Of a stretch of 64,000 nt of DNA, positions 1 to 9,590 are shown piece after piece. The notes under the pieces were generated by a model that was not told the origin of the DNA, made no database searches, and was given only the letters and a program-made list of their open reading frames with translations. Source of the stretch: Bacteroides intestinalis (GTDB lineage Bacteria; Bacteroidota; Bacteroidia; Bacteroidales; Bacteroidaceae); contig NZ_CABJDN010000004.1 in assembly GCF_902364365.1 (NCBI RefSeq), positions 615,051 to 679,050 of the forward strand, read 5' to 3'. The position numbers and the translations under genes were made by a program. Numbering within the stretch: position 1 is the stretch's first letter; each line of letters opens with the position of its first letter.

Positions 1-754
1 TCACCTTGTTCGTACCTCCGTACACCGAAACGTATGCATGGTCTTCCTCGGCACTATTCTTGAAAGTAAGGTTGCGCCAGTTCACGTTAGGGTAGAAGTA
101 CGGATCAGAACCGTCTTTGAAGAGGTTAAGCTCCTGCTCGGTGTATGCGGCAGAGAGTCCGTCGTTGTGACGAGCACGGTTGAAAGCATTGGCATATCCG
201 TAACCATCTACCATGTCTGCGAATTCAGGGTCGAACTGGAACTTATGGCTGTAGTTCACTTTGACGTGTGTCTTGCCTTCAACGCCACGTTTTGTCTTCA
301 CAAGTATAGCACCATTGATACCCTCATGACCAAGAAGTGCCGTAGCAGCAGCATCCTTGAGAATAGTAACGCTCTCCACTTCCTCTACACTGAGGCGGTC
401 GATGGGACGCTCGTAGCCATCGACGAGGATGAGAATGTTTTTATCGTTAAGCGTGTGATAGCCACGAATATTAAACGAGGCACCCTTATTTTCGTCGCCC
501 GAGAAGCCGCCTTGCGATAGAGCCGTGAGGCCTGGTAGACGTCCATAGAGGGCTTGGGCAAGGTTAGTTGCCGAAGTCTGCTGCAATTCTTCACCTGTGA
601 TTGTGGTTGCGGAAGCAGTGCTGAGGAAATTGCTTATTTCCACGCCGTAACCCATATCATAGGCATTTGCATTCTTATCGCTGAGTTTTACCTGCGCATT
701 TGCCGTGAGAGAGACAACAACAGTCGCAAGCATCAACATTCTATTTATATTCAT
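1..754 (-). CDS. SusC-like TonB-dependent receptor, C-terminus beyond window edge
   Basis: The first 251 codons are visible; the gene runs off the left edge. It opens with a short signal peptide (MNINRMLMLATVVVSLTANA) and goes almost directly into a TonB plug domain (ATNLAQALYGRLPGL, then FNIRGYHTL, then VESVTILKDAAATALLG, then GAILVKTKRG). It lacks the N-terminal carboxypeptidase-regulatory-like domain and the DEVVVIGYG segment of the SusC at 2765-5896. It follows the SusD gene by 34 bp on the same strand and is probably the third gene of that operon. Role in the family: TonB-driven import of glycans or other large ligands across the outer membrane. The substrate is unknown. Confidence 0.85.
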   Translation of the reverse strand, partial: MNINRMLMLATVVVSLTANAQVKLSDKNANAYDMGYGVEISNFLSTASATTITGEELQQTSATNLAQALYGRLPGLTALSQGGFSGDENKGASFNIRGYHTLNDKNILILVDGYERPIDRLSVEEVESVTILKDAAATALLGHEGINGAILVKTKRGVEGKTHVKVNYSHKFQFDPEFADMVDGYGYANAFNRARHNDGLSAAYTEQELNLFKDGSDPYFYPNVNWRNLTFKNSAEEDHAYVSVYGGTNKV

Positions 755-788
755 ATTTTATAAGTCTTATTGATATTTAAAATCTGGA

Positions 789-2753
789 TTACCAACCGGG
801 GTTCTGGTTCAGACCATAGCCCTTGTTGATCTCATCACGTGAAATAGGCGCGAGATACCATTTGTCGGTCCACTTGCTCGTCTGGTTGTCAGTATCCCAC
901 CATACGCGGGTATTGTTGGTACAAGGTATCTTCTCGTAGATACAGTTCGGCCAAGGTTCACCGGGTTGGAGACTCGTGTCGCCATTGTGGTCGGCAGGAT
1001 TCATCTTGTTGCCGTTGGCATCCTTGCGCCATACACGCAGCTGGTGTACCTGTTTCTTGAATATGTCGGATCTCTTGTAGCGGATGAGGTCATACCAGCG
1101 GGAGTCTTCATAACCGAATTCACAGGCACGTTCCTTAAGGAGTTGCTCAATGAAGTTGTCCTTGTTACTGGTTAGGTTGAGTCCCGGGTTCATTACCTCT
1201 ATCTTGCCAAGACCTACGCGTGCGCGTACCTTATTAATTTCATCGCAGGCTTTCGGCAGATTGTCTGTCTGTGCGAGTGCCTCAGCGTAGCAAAGGTGAA
1301 TGTCAGCCATACGCAGATAAGCAAAGTTGGTCGGATGGTATGCTGCATAGCCGTTATCGCGGAGATACTTGAACAGTTTCATACGGGTAGACCATGGATT
1401 GTCGGTAACAGCAGGATTGAAGGTCTGGTCTACATTGCCACCTTGCCACAGCTCGGTGCTCGAAAGTCCCTGATATTGCTCGACAAGATTGTTGCGATTC
1501 ACCACCATTGTCTCGTAGAGACGTGGATCGCGATTGACAAAGATGTCTACGTTGTTGGGGTTATCGGTATTAAACACATTGTCGTAAGGGAAGTTGCGGC
1601 CGTCTGCCATACCAAACATTTCCATATATTCGAGGGTGAAGAGAGCCATACCGAACTCATCCATACCTTCTACGTTCCAGTCACCGTTCCAAGCGTCTGT
1701 ACCCAGACCAGCATGAACTTCAATCACCTTCTCGCTGTTGCCACGGAACCAGTAGGCGGCACGGAAAGCATTGCAATAGTCTTGCTCACTGTTACCTGTG
1801 GGCTCTACAAGAGCGAAATAGTTGCCACTGGCGCTATTGGCTTGGAAGAAATCCTCACAAGCCTTCAATGCTTTCTGCCAAAGTTCGGGCTTGTAACCGC
1901 CAGCCCATACTTGGCTGAGGTCCTGATTCTCCTCGTTGCGAGTGAATTCAAGATAAGGTTTGTCACTGTTAAACAGAGGCGAAGCCACGAAGTTCCACAG
2001 CCTTACACGCAGACCATAGGCTGAGCCTTTGGTCAGACGTCCAGAGTTGGTGGCCTGATCTTGCACAAAGAAAGGAAGACCCGGTTCGTCGATGGCGCCC
2101 TGGATAAGTCCGTCAATGAACTCTGCTGTCTCGATTACGCCCATGCGCTTGCCATCTACAACATCAGTAGCCACGAATGAGCGGTCAACTTTTGGAAGAC
2201 CTCCGAAGTTGCGAAAAGCATCAAGATAGCGCGATGCCATGATGACATATACCTCACCACGGAGCTGGCTCTTCTCTGATTCGCTCAAGTCGGGAACTCG
2301 ATCGATGTTCTCGATGAAAATCCAACCCTCACGGATGGTACGCCAGATGCCTGCACGGGCATTGCCGTCACCGTTGGCGATGAAGGGGAACTTGACGAGA
2401 CCGCCGTTATCCTGGTCGGTCTCGGTAAGGTCACCACCGTAGTACTTTCCGAGATTGTGCCATCCGCAGTACGACTGGCAAATATCGGTAAGGGCATCGG
2501 GGTGAGAATACCATACTGCACCTGTATAGGTGAAAGGGTTATGCATGGCACCGTACATGTGCCAGAGGAAACGCTTTGCATTCTCTCCCTTGGCAAAGAT
2601 GGAGTCTACGGTCACGTCGACACCTGGCTGCTTGTTGAGGAAGCCATTTCCGACGTTGATATCATCGACACAGGAGCTCAGCGATCCCATCCCTATCATG
2701 GCACCAGCTACACATATAATAGTAGCAGTTTTTATTTTCTCTATAAGATTCAT
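789..2753 (-). CDS. SusD/RagB family nutrient-binding outer membrane lipoprotein
   Basis: A 654-residue surface lipoprotein. The signal peptide ends at a lipobox with Cys28 (GSLSSC). The N-terminal helical region has the SusD-like segment around ARAGIWRTIREGWIFIENIDRVPDLS, followed by TPR-like helices (RLTKGSAYGLRVRLWNFVASPLFN), and the C-terminal part carries FAYLRMADIHLCYAEALAQT, LLKERACEFGYEDSRWYDLIRYKR and the late LAPISRDEINKGYGLNQNPGW ending typical of the family. At 654 residues it is longer than most SusD proteins. It starts 11 bp after the upstream SusC stop, so the two are cotranscribed. The partner SusC forms the transporter and this lipoprotein is the ligand-capturing lid. The ligand cannot be read from the sequence. 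Confidence 0.93.
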   Translation of the reverse strand: MNLIEKIKTATIICVAGAMIGMGSLSSCVDDINVGNGFLNKQPGVDVTVDSIFAKGENAKRFLWHMYGAMHNPFTYTGAVWYSHPDALTDICQSYCGWHNLGKYYGGDLTETDQDNGGLVKFPFIANGDGNARAGIWRTIREGWIFIENIDRVPDLSESEKSQLRGEVYVIMASRYLDAFRNFGGLPKVDRSFVATDVVDGKRMGVIETAEFIDGLIQGAIDEPGLPFFVQDQATNSGRLTKGSAYGLRVRLWNFVASPLFNSDKPYLEFTRNEENQDLSQVWAGGYKPELWQKALKACEDFFQANSASGNYFALVEPTGNSEQDYCNAFRAAYWFRGNSEKVIEVHAGLGTDAWNGDWNVEGMDEFGMALFTLEYMEMFGMADGRNFPYDNVFNTDNPNNVDIFVNRDPRLYETMVVNRNNLVEQYQGLSSTELWQGGNVDQTFNPAVTDNPWSTRMKLFKYLRDNGYAAYHPTNFAYLRMADIHLCYAEALAQTDNLPKACDEINKVRARVGLGKIEVMNPGLNLTSNKDNFIEQLLKERACEFGYEDSRWYDLIRYKRSDIFKKQVHQLRVWRKDANGNKMNPADHNGDTSLQPGEPWPNCIYEKIPCTNNTRVWWDTDNQTSKWTDKWYLAPISRDEINKGYGLNQNPGW

Positions 2754-2764
2754 TGTTTTGAATG

Positions 2765-5700
2765 TTAGAAGTTTAAGTTGATACCGAAGTTATAAACACG
2801 GGTCATAGGATAACGTGTGCTACCATAGCCTGCTTGTGCCTCTGGGTCATTGGCCTTGAAGCTTGTGAAAGTAAGAAGGTTATAGCCATTGGCATAAATA
2901 CGGATGTTGTTGATGGGCACACCTGGTATGTGGAACGAATAACCAATCTCAAGGTTCTTCAGACGGATATACGATGCATCGACCATCCATGGGTCTGAAA
3001 GTGAACCGTTATGCTCGCGTGCCGATTTCTCAAGAGAGATACGTGGCAGGCTGGCACCGGGGTTATTCTCGGTCCAAGAATTGTCATAGACCCATTTGTT
3101 GAGCATTGACTGGTTACCAGTACCGAAGGCTGGAGTATAGAAAGAACTGAGCTGACGGTTGACGTGGGTGGCACCTACCCAAGTCATGGAGAAGTCGAGA
3201 CCTTTCCAGTTGAGCGTTGCGTTTATACTACCAGTATACTCAGGAATATCGCTGTAGCCGATAGCATGTACATCGTTAGCATCCACCTTACCATCACCTG
3301 TGAGGTCAACGAATACGCTGTCACCAGGACGCAATGTAATCTGTTGGTCTGGCATGTCAACACCGTAAACTTCCTTGTAGCGCTGTTCGGTTTCACCAGG
3401 AACATAGAACTCAAAGAAGTCGTAGCCGAAAGGCTGACCTACAGGATGACCAGTGTGGTACATGTGTGGGAATTCCTTCTTCACTTCTGCCATTTCCACA
3501 ACCTTGTTGCGTGCGAAAGCGAATGTAGGAGCTATCGAGTAGTTCACTTTACCTATGTGGTCGGCCCAGCGTAGGGTAATTTCATAACCATGGTTCTTGA
3601 CACGGCCGAAGTTGATGGAGTTGGGTTTGAGAGCGGAAATACCTGCGATGGTTGTTTCGTTGGAAATGAGGATGTTCTTGCGATCTTCCCAGAAGAAGTC
3701 GACACCGAGACTCAAGCGAGATCCAAAGAAGTGTACATCGGCACCATAGTTTTGCTTGGTGGCTGTTTCCCAAGTAACATTGGGGTTACCGTTGCTGGAT
3801 TCGCGTGCGCCAGGCATGAACGCACCGTTGTTGGTACCGAAGTTACCTGTACGGTCGTTGGTCCACCATGCACCACCGTTGTTGGTGTAGAACTGCCATG
3901 TGCCAGGCAGATAGAGGAAACGCCCGACACCCTGGTCATTACCTACCTTACCGATAGAACCACGAAGTTTGAAATAGGAAACAACGTTACGGATAGGCTC
4001 CCAGAATTTTTCAGAAGAGATTATCCAGCCGAGAGAAGCAGAAGGGAAAAAGCCAAAGCGCTTACCTTTTGCGAAATTCTCTGAGCCGTTATAGCCCATG
4101 TTGAGGTCTACCATATACTTAGTCTGATAGTCGTAGGTGATACGGCCTACCATGCCTACATAACCACGGGGGATAGAATTGTAGACGCCACCAGGATAGT
4201 AGTTTTTAGATTCATTATAAAGAACGAGCGCACCGAAATTGTGGTCACCGAACTTGCGGGTATAGTTGAGACTCGCCTCTGCATACCAGTTTCTACCGCC
4301 CCATTTGGACTCTTCATAGCCAAGAGGCCATGAGTCACCCTGACGGACATAAACAATCTTTGGAGAACCGTCTTCCTCGTATTCACCCTTAGCGATGGTG
4401 GCCTTGTAACTGATACCACCGCCGGTAGTACGTGCTTTCTGCTGTGTATAGTCAGAGTTGTAAGAACCCTTGATACGGAAATCAAGCCCCTTGGTGATAA
4501 AGTCGAGCTTGAGCTTGTACTGAAGGTCGAGGTTTACAACACTCTGACGCTGAGTAGTATAACCCTGCTCGTAGATAAGGCCGAGACCATCGGAGCCAAC
4601 TGCGCCAACGAGATTAGGGTCGGAAATAATACGACGTCCCTCACTGTCAAGACCGTAGCCTGACATTGGCGTACCATTGTTGAGAAGACCCTCAACACCA
4701 AAAACACCTGACTGGCCGTTATACTCACCATTACCGATAGAGTTGCGTCTGCCAATGCGTCCACCGATGCCGATAGAAAGCGTACTCAGCTTAGAGAAAT
4801 CTACATCGAGGTTGGCACGGAAGTTGTAACGGCGGTATTTGAAGTTTGCGTCATCACCTTGGTCGAAGGTTTTGAAAAGACCGTCCTGATTGAGCATACC
4901 GACAGAAACGAAATAGCGGGCATGTTCAGTACCACCCGACACATTAATATTATATTGTTCCTGCCATGCGTGGTCGTCCATCAAGTACTTGAACCAGTTG
5001 GTGCTTGGATAAACGGTGGGCATATCCATGTCCTTCCAGTGCTGTATAGCTTCCTTCGAGAACTTCCATCCGTCCTCGGCTACTCCTTCCACTTCCTGAG
5101 CATGATTGTAAGCCGTTGCATACTCGTAGGAGTTTGCCGGCTCAAGGAATTTAGAAATCTGCTGAAGACCTACTGAAGCTGTCAGTGTGATGGTAGGCTT
5201 GCCTATCTCGCCGCGACGAGTTGTAACGAGAATAACGCCGTTGGCACCACGTACACCAAAGACAGCCGTAGCGGAAGCATCCTTAAGAATAGAAATGTCC
5301 TGCACCTCGTTTGGGTCTATTTGGCTGAACTCACGCTCGACACCATCGACAAGCACGAGAGGTTCGGCGCTGTTGAACGAACCGACACCACGGATGCGGA
5401 TGACAGGGTCATCGGCACCAGGAACACCGGTGTACTGCACCGACTGGAGACCTGGGAGCTTACCCGAAAGGGTGTTACCAAGTGATGCGGCTGGCGATTT
5501 GAGAAGTTCCTTACCACCCACGTTGGAGACAGAACCCGTCAGCGTCACCTTACGCTGCTGGCCATAGCCGATGACAACCACTTCATCGAGCATCTCATCA
5601 TCCGATTCCAAAACAACATTAAGAGAAGTTGATGTTGCCTTTGCTTCTTTCGACTTGTAGCCGACATACGAAAACACCAAGGTTGAACCCTTGGGAACTC

Positions 5701-5896
5701 CCGACAAAACATAGTTGCCACTGCTATCTGTTATCGTGCCTTTCGACTTGTCTTTAGTCTGCACGGTAGCCCCGATAAGTGGCTCGTTCTGCTCGTCAGT
5801 AACACAACCTTGCACTTTAAAAAGATTTTGTGCGAAGGACACTCCCGGTAGCAACAAAGCCAACAAAAGGAGATGTAATCTGCATAACTTTCCCAT
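2765..5896 (-). CDS. SusC/RagA family TonB-linked outer membrane transporter
   Basis: A protein of about 1,043 residues. The signal peptide (MGKLCRLHLLLLALLLPGVS) is followed by a carboxypeptidase-regulatory-like domain (VQGCVTDEQNEPLIGATVQ), the DEVVVIGYG segment, a plug domain (VIRIRGVGSFNSAEPLVLVDG, SILKDASATAVFGVRGANGVI) and a large beta-barrel ending in NFGINLNF. An in-frame ATG lies 24 bp upstream (5920), but it adds eight residues that do not look like a signal peptide, so I chose 5896. The SusD gene follows within 11 bp. In this family the transporter imports oligosaccharides or peptides using TonB energy. A -7 box lies 58 bp upstream of the chosen start. Confidence 0.95.
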   Translation of the reverse strand: MGKLCRLHLLLLALLLPGVSFAQNLFKVQGCVTDEQNEPLIGATVQTKDKSKGTITDSSGNYVLSGVPKGSTLVFSYVGYKSKEAKATSTSLNVVLESDDEMLDEVVVIGYGQQRKVTLTGSVSNVGGKELLKSPAASLGNTLSGKLPGLQSVQYTGVPGADDPVIRIRGVGSFNSAEPLVLVDGVEREFSQIDPNEVQDISILKDASATAVFGVRGANGVILVTTRRGEIGKPTITLTASVGLQQISKFLEPANSYEYATAYNHAQEVEGVAEDGWKFSKEAIQHWKDMDMPTVYPSTNWFKYLMDDHAWQEQYNINVSGGTEHARYFVSVGMLNQDGLFKTFDQGDDANFKYRRYNFRANLDVDFSKLSTLSIGIGGRIGRRNSIGNGEYNGQSGVFGVEGLLNNGTPMSGYGLDSEGRRIISDPNLVGAVGSDGLGLIYEQGYTTQRQSVVNLDLQYKLKLDFITKGLDFRIKGSYNSDYTQQKARTTGGGISYKATIAKGEYEEDGSPKIVYVRQGDSWPLGYEESKWGGRNWYAEASLNYTRKFGDHNFGALVLYNESKNYYPGGVYNSIPRGYVGMVGRITYDYQTKYMVDLNMGYNGSENFAKGKRFGFFPSASLGWIISSEKFWEPIRNVVSYFKLRGSIGKVGNDQGVGRFLYLPGTWQFYTNNGGAWWTNDRTGNFGTNNGAFMPGARESSNGNPNVTWETATKQNYGADVHFFGSRLSLGVDFFWEDRKNILISNETTIAGISALKPNSINFGRVKNHGYEITLRWADHIGKVNYSIAPTFAFARNKVVEMAEVKKEFPHMYHTGHPVGQPFGYDFFEFYVPGETEQRYKEVYGVDMPDQQITLRPGDSVFVDLTGDGKVDANDVHAIGYSDIPEYTGSINATLNWKGLDFSMTWVGATHVNRQLSSFYTPAFGTGNQSMLNKWVYDNSWTENNPGASLPRISLEKSAREHNGSLSDPWMVDASYIRLKNLEIGYSFHIPGVPINNIRIYANGYNLLTFTSFKANDPEAQAGYGSTRYPMTRVYNFGINLNF

Positions 5897-5953
5897 AGCA
5901 TTAAAATTAAGTAAAATCATTAAGTGTTAAAATCATTAGCGTTAGAATTTTCA

Positions 5954-5961
5954 CAAATATA
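5954..5961 (-). promoter_or_regulatory. Putative Bacteroides -7 element (TATATTTG) for the susC-susD operon
   Basis: Read on the minus strand, the octamer TATATTTG matches the Bacteroides TAnnTTTG consensus. It sits 58 bp upstream of the chosen SusC start. No clear TTTG -33 element is visible at the usual distance. Confidence 0.5.
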
Positions 5962-6113
5962 TTGAGATTTATTTCCGATAGTGGGTGAAAAAATGACATT
6001 TGAGGTTTAAAAAAACGCTTATATTTGCATTTTAATGTCGCATCGGTTTAAAAGCTATCAAGGAAAGTCCAAAATACATCATTTCCCCAAAAGCATACCG
6101 CCTAACCTATATA

Positions 6114-6243
6114 ATTCATAGTCACGCCTCTTCTATTTCAAGGAGTTAGAACCGACTTGTTGGCTGATAACTCCCGATAATCCCTTCTAACTCCCGACTA
6201 TGAATAATGCAGACTAAACAAGCTTTATAGGCAATAGAAGAGG
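6114..6243. repeat. Nested inverted repeats upstream of the susC operon
   Basis: This gene-free stretch (5921-6317) holds several exact inverted pairs: ATTCATAGTC at 6114-6123 with GACTATGAAT at 6196-6205; GGAGTTAGAA at 6142-6151 with TTCTAACTCC at 6185-6194; and CCTCTTCTATT at 6127-6137 with AATAGAAGAGG at 6233-6243. The first two are nested and could form one long hairpin; the third competes with that fold. On the minus strand GGGAGTTA also occurs twice in direct orientation. It lies between the terminator at 6251-6294 and the susC promoter. A leader structure or regulator site is possible; the function is unknown. Confidence 0.6.
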
Positions 6244-6250
6244 ATTTTAC

Positions 6251-6294
6251 AAAAAAAAAGAGACTATCTAACTTTTTAGTTGTTAGACAGCCTC
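6251..6294 (-). terminator. Intrinsic terminator of the GH9 operon
   Basis: GAGACTATCTAAC (6260-6272) pairs with GTTAGACAGCCTC (6282-6294) over 13 bp with two mismatches. Read on the minus strand, the hairpin is followed by nine T residues (plus-strand A run 6251-6259). It lies 24 bp downstream of the stop of the beta-helix protein gene. Confidence 0.85.
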
Positions 6295-6317
6295 ATTTTT
6301 CTATTCTTGCTATTCTG

Positions 6318-8366
6318 TTATCGTTTTCCTATGAATTCATCTATATATGCCCTGTAATCGTGGTGTGTCTTATAGGTACTTTTTCCTATGCCATTCAATA
6401 TATAGTTGAAACCTTTGGCGCCTCCTCCCGAAAGGGTGTTGTTGCACATGTGATACATTCTTATACCGGTTTTATCGGGGACTTCTATTGAATTCTCAAT
6501 CATTATTTCGTTATGTAGTACATCATAAATACCGAAGGCAAAAGCTTCATGAGTATTCACGTTATCAGCTACTTTATATGCGGCATATCCGGCACGTGTG
6601 CCGTTTTCGCTCATATAGTATTCCTGTGAGGGAGCATCATAGGGCGTTTCGCATTGATAAAAGTAAGTTCGTCCATGTTCTCCTGTCCAGTAAGTCTGAT
6701 ATTCCTGGAAGTGCTCGTTGAATAAGCCGTAAATGGTGACATGGTCGCCGTTTACTACCAGACCGTTTCGGGTGGTATTGATTTCCCAGCCTACACTGCC
6801 ACGAACACCATGATCTGCTCTCCATATCCAGAAATGGTCGCCAATCACGTCATTGCTGTTTAGTTCAACTGCACGGTCTACGTGTACCTTTGCCGGACGG
6901 AATCCGCCTATCCGGAAAAACAGGTCGGTGAGCAGAATAGGATTTTGTATATGTCTTTGAGCTGTTTTCTCCGTACCAACCTGAATCAGGGTATTGGAAG
7001 TGTAATGCGCATCAAACATCAGAGAGGCAATCGTTACCCCGTCTACATCTTCTACCAGAATTGCCGTATCGGAATTCTTTTCTCCCGGAATCAGAGTCGC
7101 CCATCCGATTCCCAATATAATGGTGTTGGGGCGGGTGACGTGGAGTGGCTCTGAAAGCTCGTACATGCCGGGAGTTATAAGCAGATGTTTACCTGCTGCG
7201 AGTTGTTTATTCATGTATTCGGCCGAGGCACCCGGTTTCACTACATAGAATTCATTCTGTAAATCCAGACTTTCACCTTCGCCCATATCAGTGCGGCTGT
7301 AGGAGATTCCTTTGTGTTCGTGTTTCAGTGCCGGACGGAATACTTTGTATCTTCCATCGTCGCCGATAAACAAGAATGGTTTTTCACGAATGATCGGAGT
7401 GGTAGGGATAAAAGTCACATTACCTCCCTTGTCCCAATTGTTCTGATAGGTTTTGGTATCTACCTCTGTACCTAATTCAACACCTTGGAAACAATAATTG
7501 TATTTGATTTCTTCGAATTTTCCTCGTCCTTTGTTCAAAAAGGAATTTCGGGTATACCATTGCTGTTGGTTTTTAGAACCGGCAGCAGCATCGAAGTAAC
7601 AATCTGCAGTAAAGCCACCGCTTACCCATCCGTTTTCCCATTGGTTGCGTACGACACGTTGTGAGTAAATACGTCGGATCGGTGCAGCCTGAGATACGGC
7701 CCATTTGAAAGTTTCCTCTTCATCATAGGTATCTGGTCCGATCACAGAAAGATTCTCTGCAGAACGCCAGAAAGTACACGTTCCGTTACCATTGCTTAAG
7801 TGGGGAGGGGTGTGTATATTGGAAACTTCCACATCAAACGGTGTTTTTCCTAATCCTGCCAGATGTACATAGAACGGAACTTTCAGCAGTCCCGCTTCCT
7901 TATAATCACCAGCTTTGAATAAGAGTGCATAGCGGTTGGGACTGAACTCCTTGCCAAACATTTGTTCATGGATGGCATTAATCTCATTCCCTACGTCTTC
8001 TTTACGGTCCGTATCACTATATATGTATACATAGTCGCCGAATACTTCGGTATCCATAGCCATTGAGGCTAGGAGTTTACCTTCCTTGTCTATTATCTGA
8101 TAATAATAATCATGGGGATTCCCTTTGACTTTTTTATCAGTAAATGTTGTTGAAGACGTGCTACCAATCGTCTGGTATTCGCTGAATCTTCCGGTAGATC
8201 GTTTTATGGTATATTTTCCGGCAGAAGTTTGCGATGCGATTTTCGTACTGAAGTCCAGGATGATGTTTCCGTTTCGAACTTCTATATCACTTGCGCTTGC
8301 TGGCATGCAGGTAAGCAGAGAACAGCATACAAGAAGTATTATTTCGGGGAGTTTGTTTCTTTTCAT
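6318..8366 (-). CDS. Secreted right-handed beta-helix protein of unassigned function
   Basis: 682 residues with an N-terminal signal peptide (MKRNKLPEIILLVCCSLLTC, then MPASA). The central part has blocks I associate with a family in secreted actinobacterial proteins, often labelled coagulation factor 5/8-type or adenylyl cyclase without good reason: NRYALLFKAGDY, FYVHLAGLGKTPFDVEV, FWRSAENLSVIG, WAVSQAAPIRRIY, IIREKPFLFI. The second half has pectate-lyase-like beta-helix features (GKHLLITPGMYELSEPL, VDGVTIASLMFDA, DHFWIWRADHGVRG). It is the last gene of a four-gene operon with GH9, ThuA-like and DUF5009 genes, so a carbohydrate-active role is plausible. No catalytic residues could be assigned. 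Confidence 0.75.
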   Translation of the reverse strand: MKRNKLPEIILLVCCSLLTCMPASASDIEVRNGNIILDFSTKIASQTSAGKYTIKRSTGRFSEYQTIGSTSSTTFTDKKVKGNPHDYYYQIIDKEGKLLASMAMDTEVFGDYVYIYSDTDRKEDVGNEINAIHEQMFGKEFSPNRYALLFKAGDYKEAGLLKVPFYVHLAGLGKTPFDVEVSNIHTPPHLSNGNGTCTFWRSAENLSVIGPDTYDEEETFKWAVSQAAPIRRIYSQRVVRNQWENGWVSGGFTADCYFDAAAGSKNQQQWYTRNSFLNKGRGKFEEIKYNYCFQGVELGTEVDTKTYQNNWDKGGNVTFIPTTPIIREKPFLFIGDDGRYKVFRPALKHEHKGISYSRTDMGEGESLDLQNEFYVVKPGASAEYMNKQLAAGKHLLITPGMYELSEPLHVTRPNTIILGIGWATLIPGEKNSDTAILVEDVDGVTIASLMFDAHYTSNTLIQVGTEKTAQRHIQNPILLTDLFFRIGGFRPAKVHVDRAVELNSNDVIGDHFWIWRADHGVRGSVGWEINTTRNGLVVNGDHVTIYGLFNEHFQEYQTYWTGEHGRTYFYQCETPYDAPSQEYYMSENGTRAGYAAYKVADNVNTHEAFAFGIYDVLHNEIMIENSIEVPDKTGIRMYHMCNNTLSGGGAKGFNYILNGIGKSTYKTHHDYRAYIDEFIGKR

Positions 8367-8384
8367 ATTCTGTAATTGTTTGGA

Positions 8385-9566
8385 TTATATTTTCAGTTTT
8401 ATTTTAACCTTAGCCAGTAGCCCGGCAATTATAACAATGATGAGAGAGTATACGAACGATTTTAGTAGTCCGGGGATACCGCTGTATAGCGCATGTGGAT
8501 AATACCATTCCAATAATTGCTGTATGGAATACCACAGATAAGGTATTACATAACAGGTGAGTGTGGCCGTTCCCGCAGGTTTAATGATATTGAACCAGGA
8601 AGCTTTTCCTTTCACATCCGTCAACCAGTAGAATATTCCAAATAGTGGGAAGAACATAGCCAGGCAATAGAACAACCAGGTAGGAGTAGCCTGTATTTTA
8701 GAGATAATCCAATGGGGATGAGAGAATAATCCCAATACGAACATCACTATACCGAGGCTGAAAAGGATATACAAGAATTTACCCGGATGCTTCCGGTCGG
8801 CATACTTCAGCATAATCAGGGAAGTGATGATGCCGGACATACCGAATGCATGCAGTGTCCAATCACTGGGAATAAAAGAGAGTAATACAATCCGGCTACC
8901 GTATCCCCAGGGTATTAAATCGGAGTGATTTACGACAGCAAGTAGTATGATGACTATCCAGATAATTGTATTTTTGCAAAGGCTCTCCCGGGTAAACAGA
9001 TAAATGACAGCACATATGGCATAGGTCCAGCCAATCAGTCCTAAGATACCCCACCAACCTTGATGGAATGGAGAACCATATACATCTTTATATATAACAA
9101 GGAATGCTAATAGAATAATACCAAGGGTTTTCATCCCTCTGAACACATATTTCCCAGGACCTTCGGTATGGGGGTATACATTCCATATCAGGAAGAAACC
9201 AATGACCATCAGTATGGAGAACCATTGATAAGAGATGTTGCCTACATCGCTGCAATTGAGCATAAATAACCCCATTGCTATCAAGGCAACCGTACGTTCA
9301 GATATATGAGCGATGATTTGTAAAGTCGTATCTCCTTTTTTAACTCTGTTTTGAATGGCAAAAGGTATGGACATCCCCATACAGAACAGGAATGCGGGAA
9401 ATATGGTATCAGAGAATCCCATCATATCCTCATTCATCTCGGCATGCATCAGCCAGTGCGGGACATTCTTCAAACCGGGAATGTCATTGACAAAGAGCAT
9501 GAATAACATAGTAAGGGCGCGGAATACATCCACAGCCGCTACCCGTTGTAATGTTGAGCTTTTCAT
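8385..9566 (-). CDS. DUF5009 / heparan-alpha-glucosaminide N-acetyltransferase-like membrane protein
   Basis: 393 residues with about ten to eleven hydrophobic segments. The N-terminus (VAAVDVFRALTMLFMLFVND, then IPGLKNVPHWLMHAE) and the following MGFSDTIFPAFLFCMGMSIPFA are the hallmark of the DUF5009/YeiB-like acyltransferase fold related to human HGSNAT. Such proteins are thought to transfer acyl groups across the membrane to sugars. The gene lies 24 bp after the ThuA-like gene and 18 bp before the beta-helix gene, fitting cotranscription. Modification of an imported glycan is an inference from context. Confidence 0.85.
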   Translation of the reverse strand: MKSSTLQRVAAVDVFRALTMLFMLFVNDIPGLKNVPHWLMHAEMNEDMMGFSDTIFPAFLFCMGMSIPFAIQNRVKKGDTTLQIIAHISERTVALIAMGLFMLNCSDVGNISYQWFSILMVIGFFLIWNVYPHTEGPGKYVFRGMKTLGIILLAFLVIYKDVYGSPFHQGWWGILGLIGWTYAICAVIYLFTRESLCKNTIIWIVIILLAVVNHSDLIPWGYGSRIVLLSFIPSDWTLHAFGMSGIITSLIMLKYADRKHPGKFLYILFSLGIVMFVLGLFSHPHWIISKIQATPTWLFYCLAMFFPLFGIFYWLTDVKGKASWFNIIKPAGTATLTCYVIPYLWYSIQQLLEWYYPHALYSGIPGLLKSFVYSLIIVIIAGLLAKVKIKLKI

Positions 9567-9590
9567 TAAGTATGAGGTATTTGCTGGTTG

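Noticed and set aside
1296..2024. 242-residue open frame on the plus strand
   Set aside because: Antisense to the SusD gene, with no recognisable domain; a mirror of the real coding frame.
1..5930. Possible base-composition shift of the susC/susD block
   Set aside because: A few lines looked slightly richer in G+C, but I could not compute it over the window; not strong enough to call transfer.
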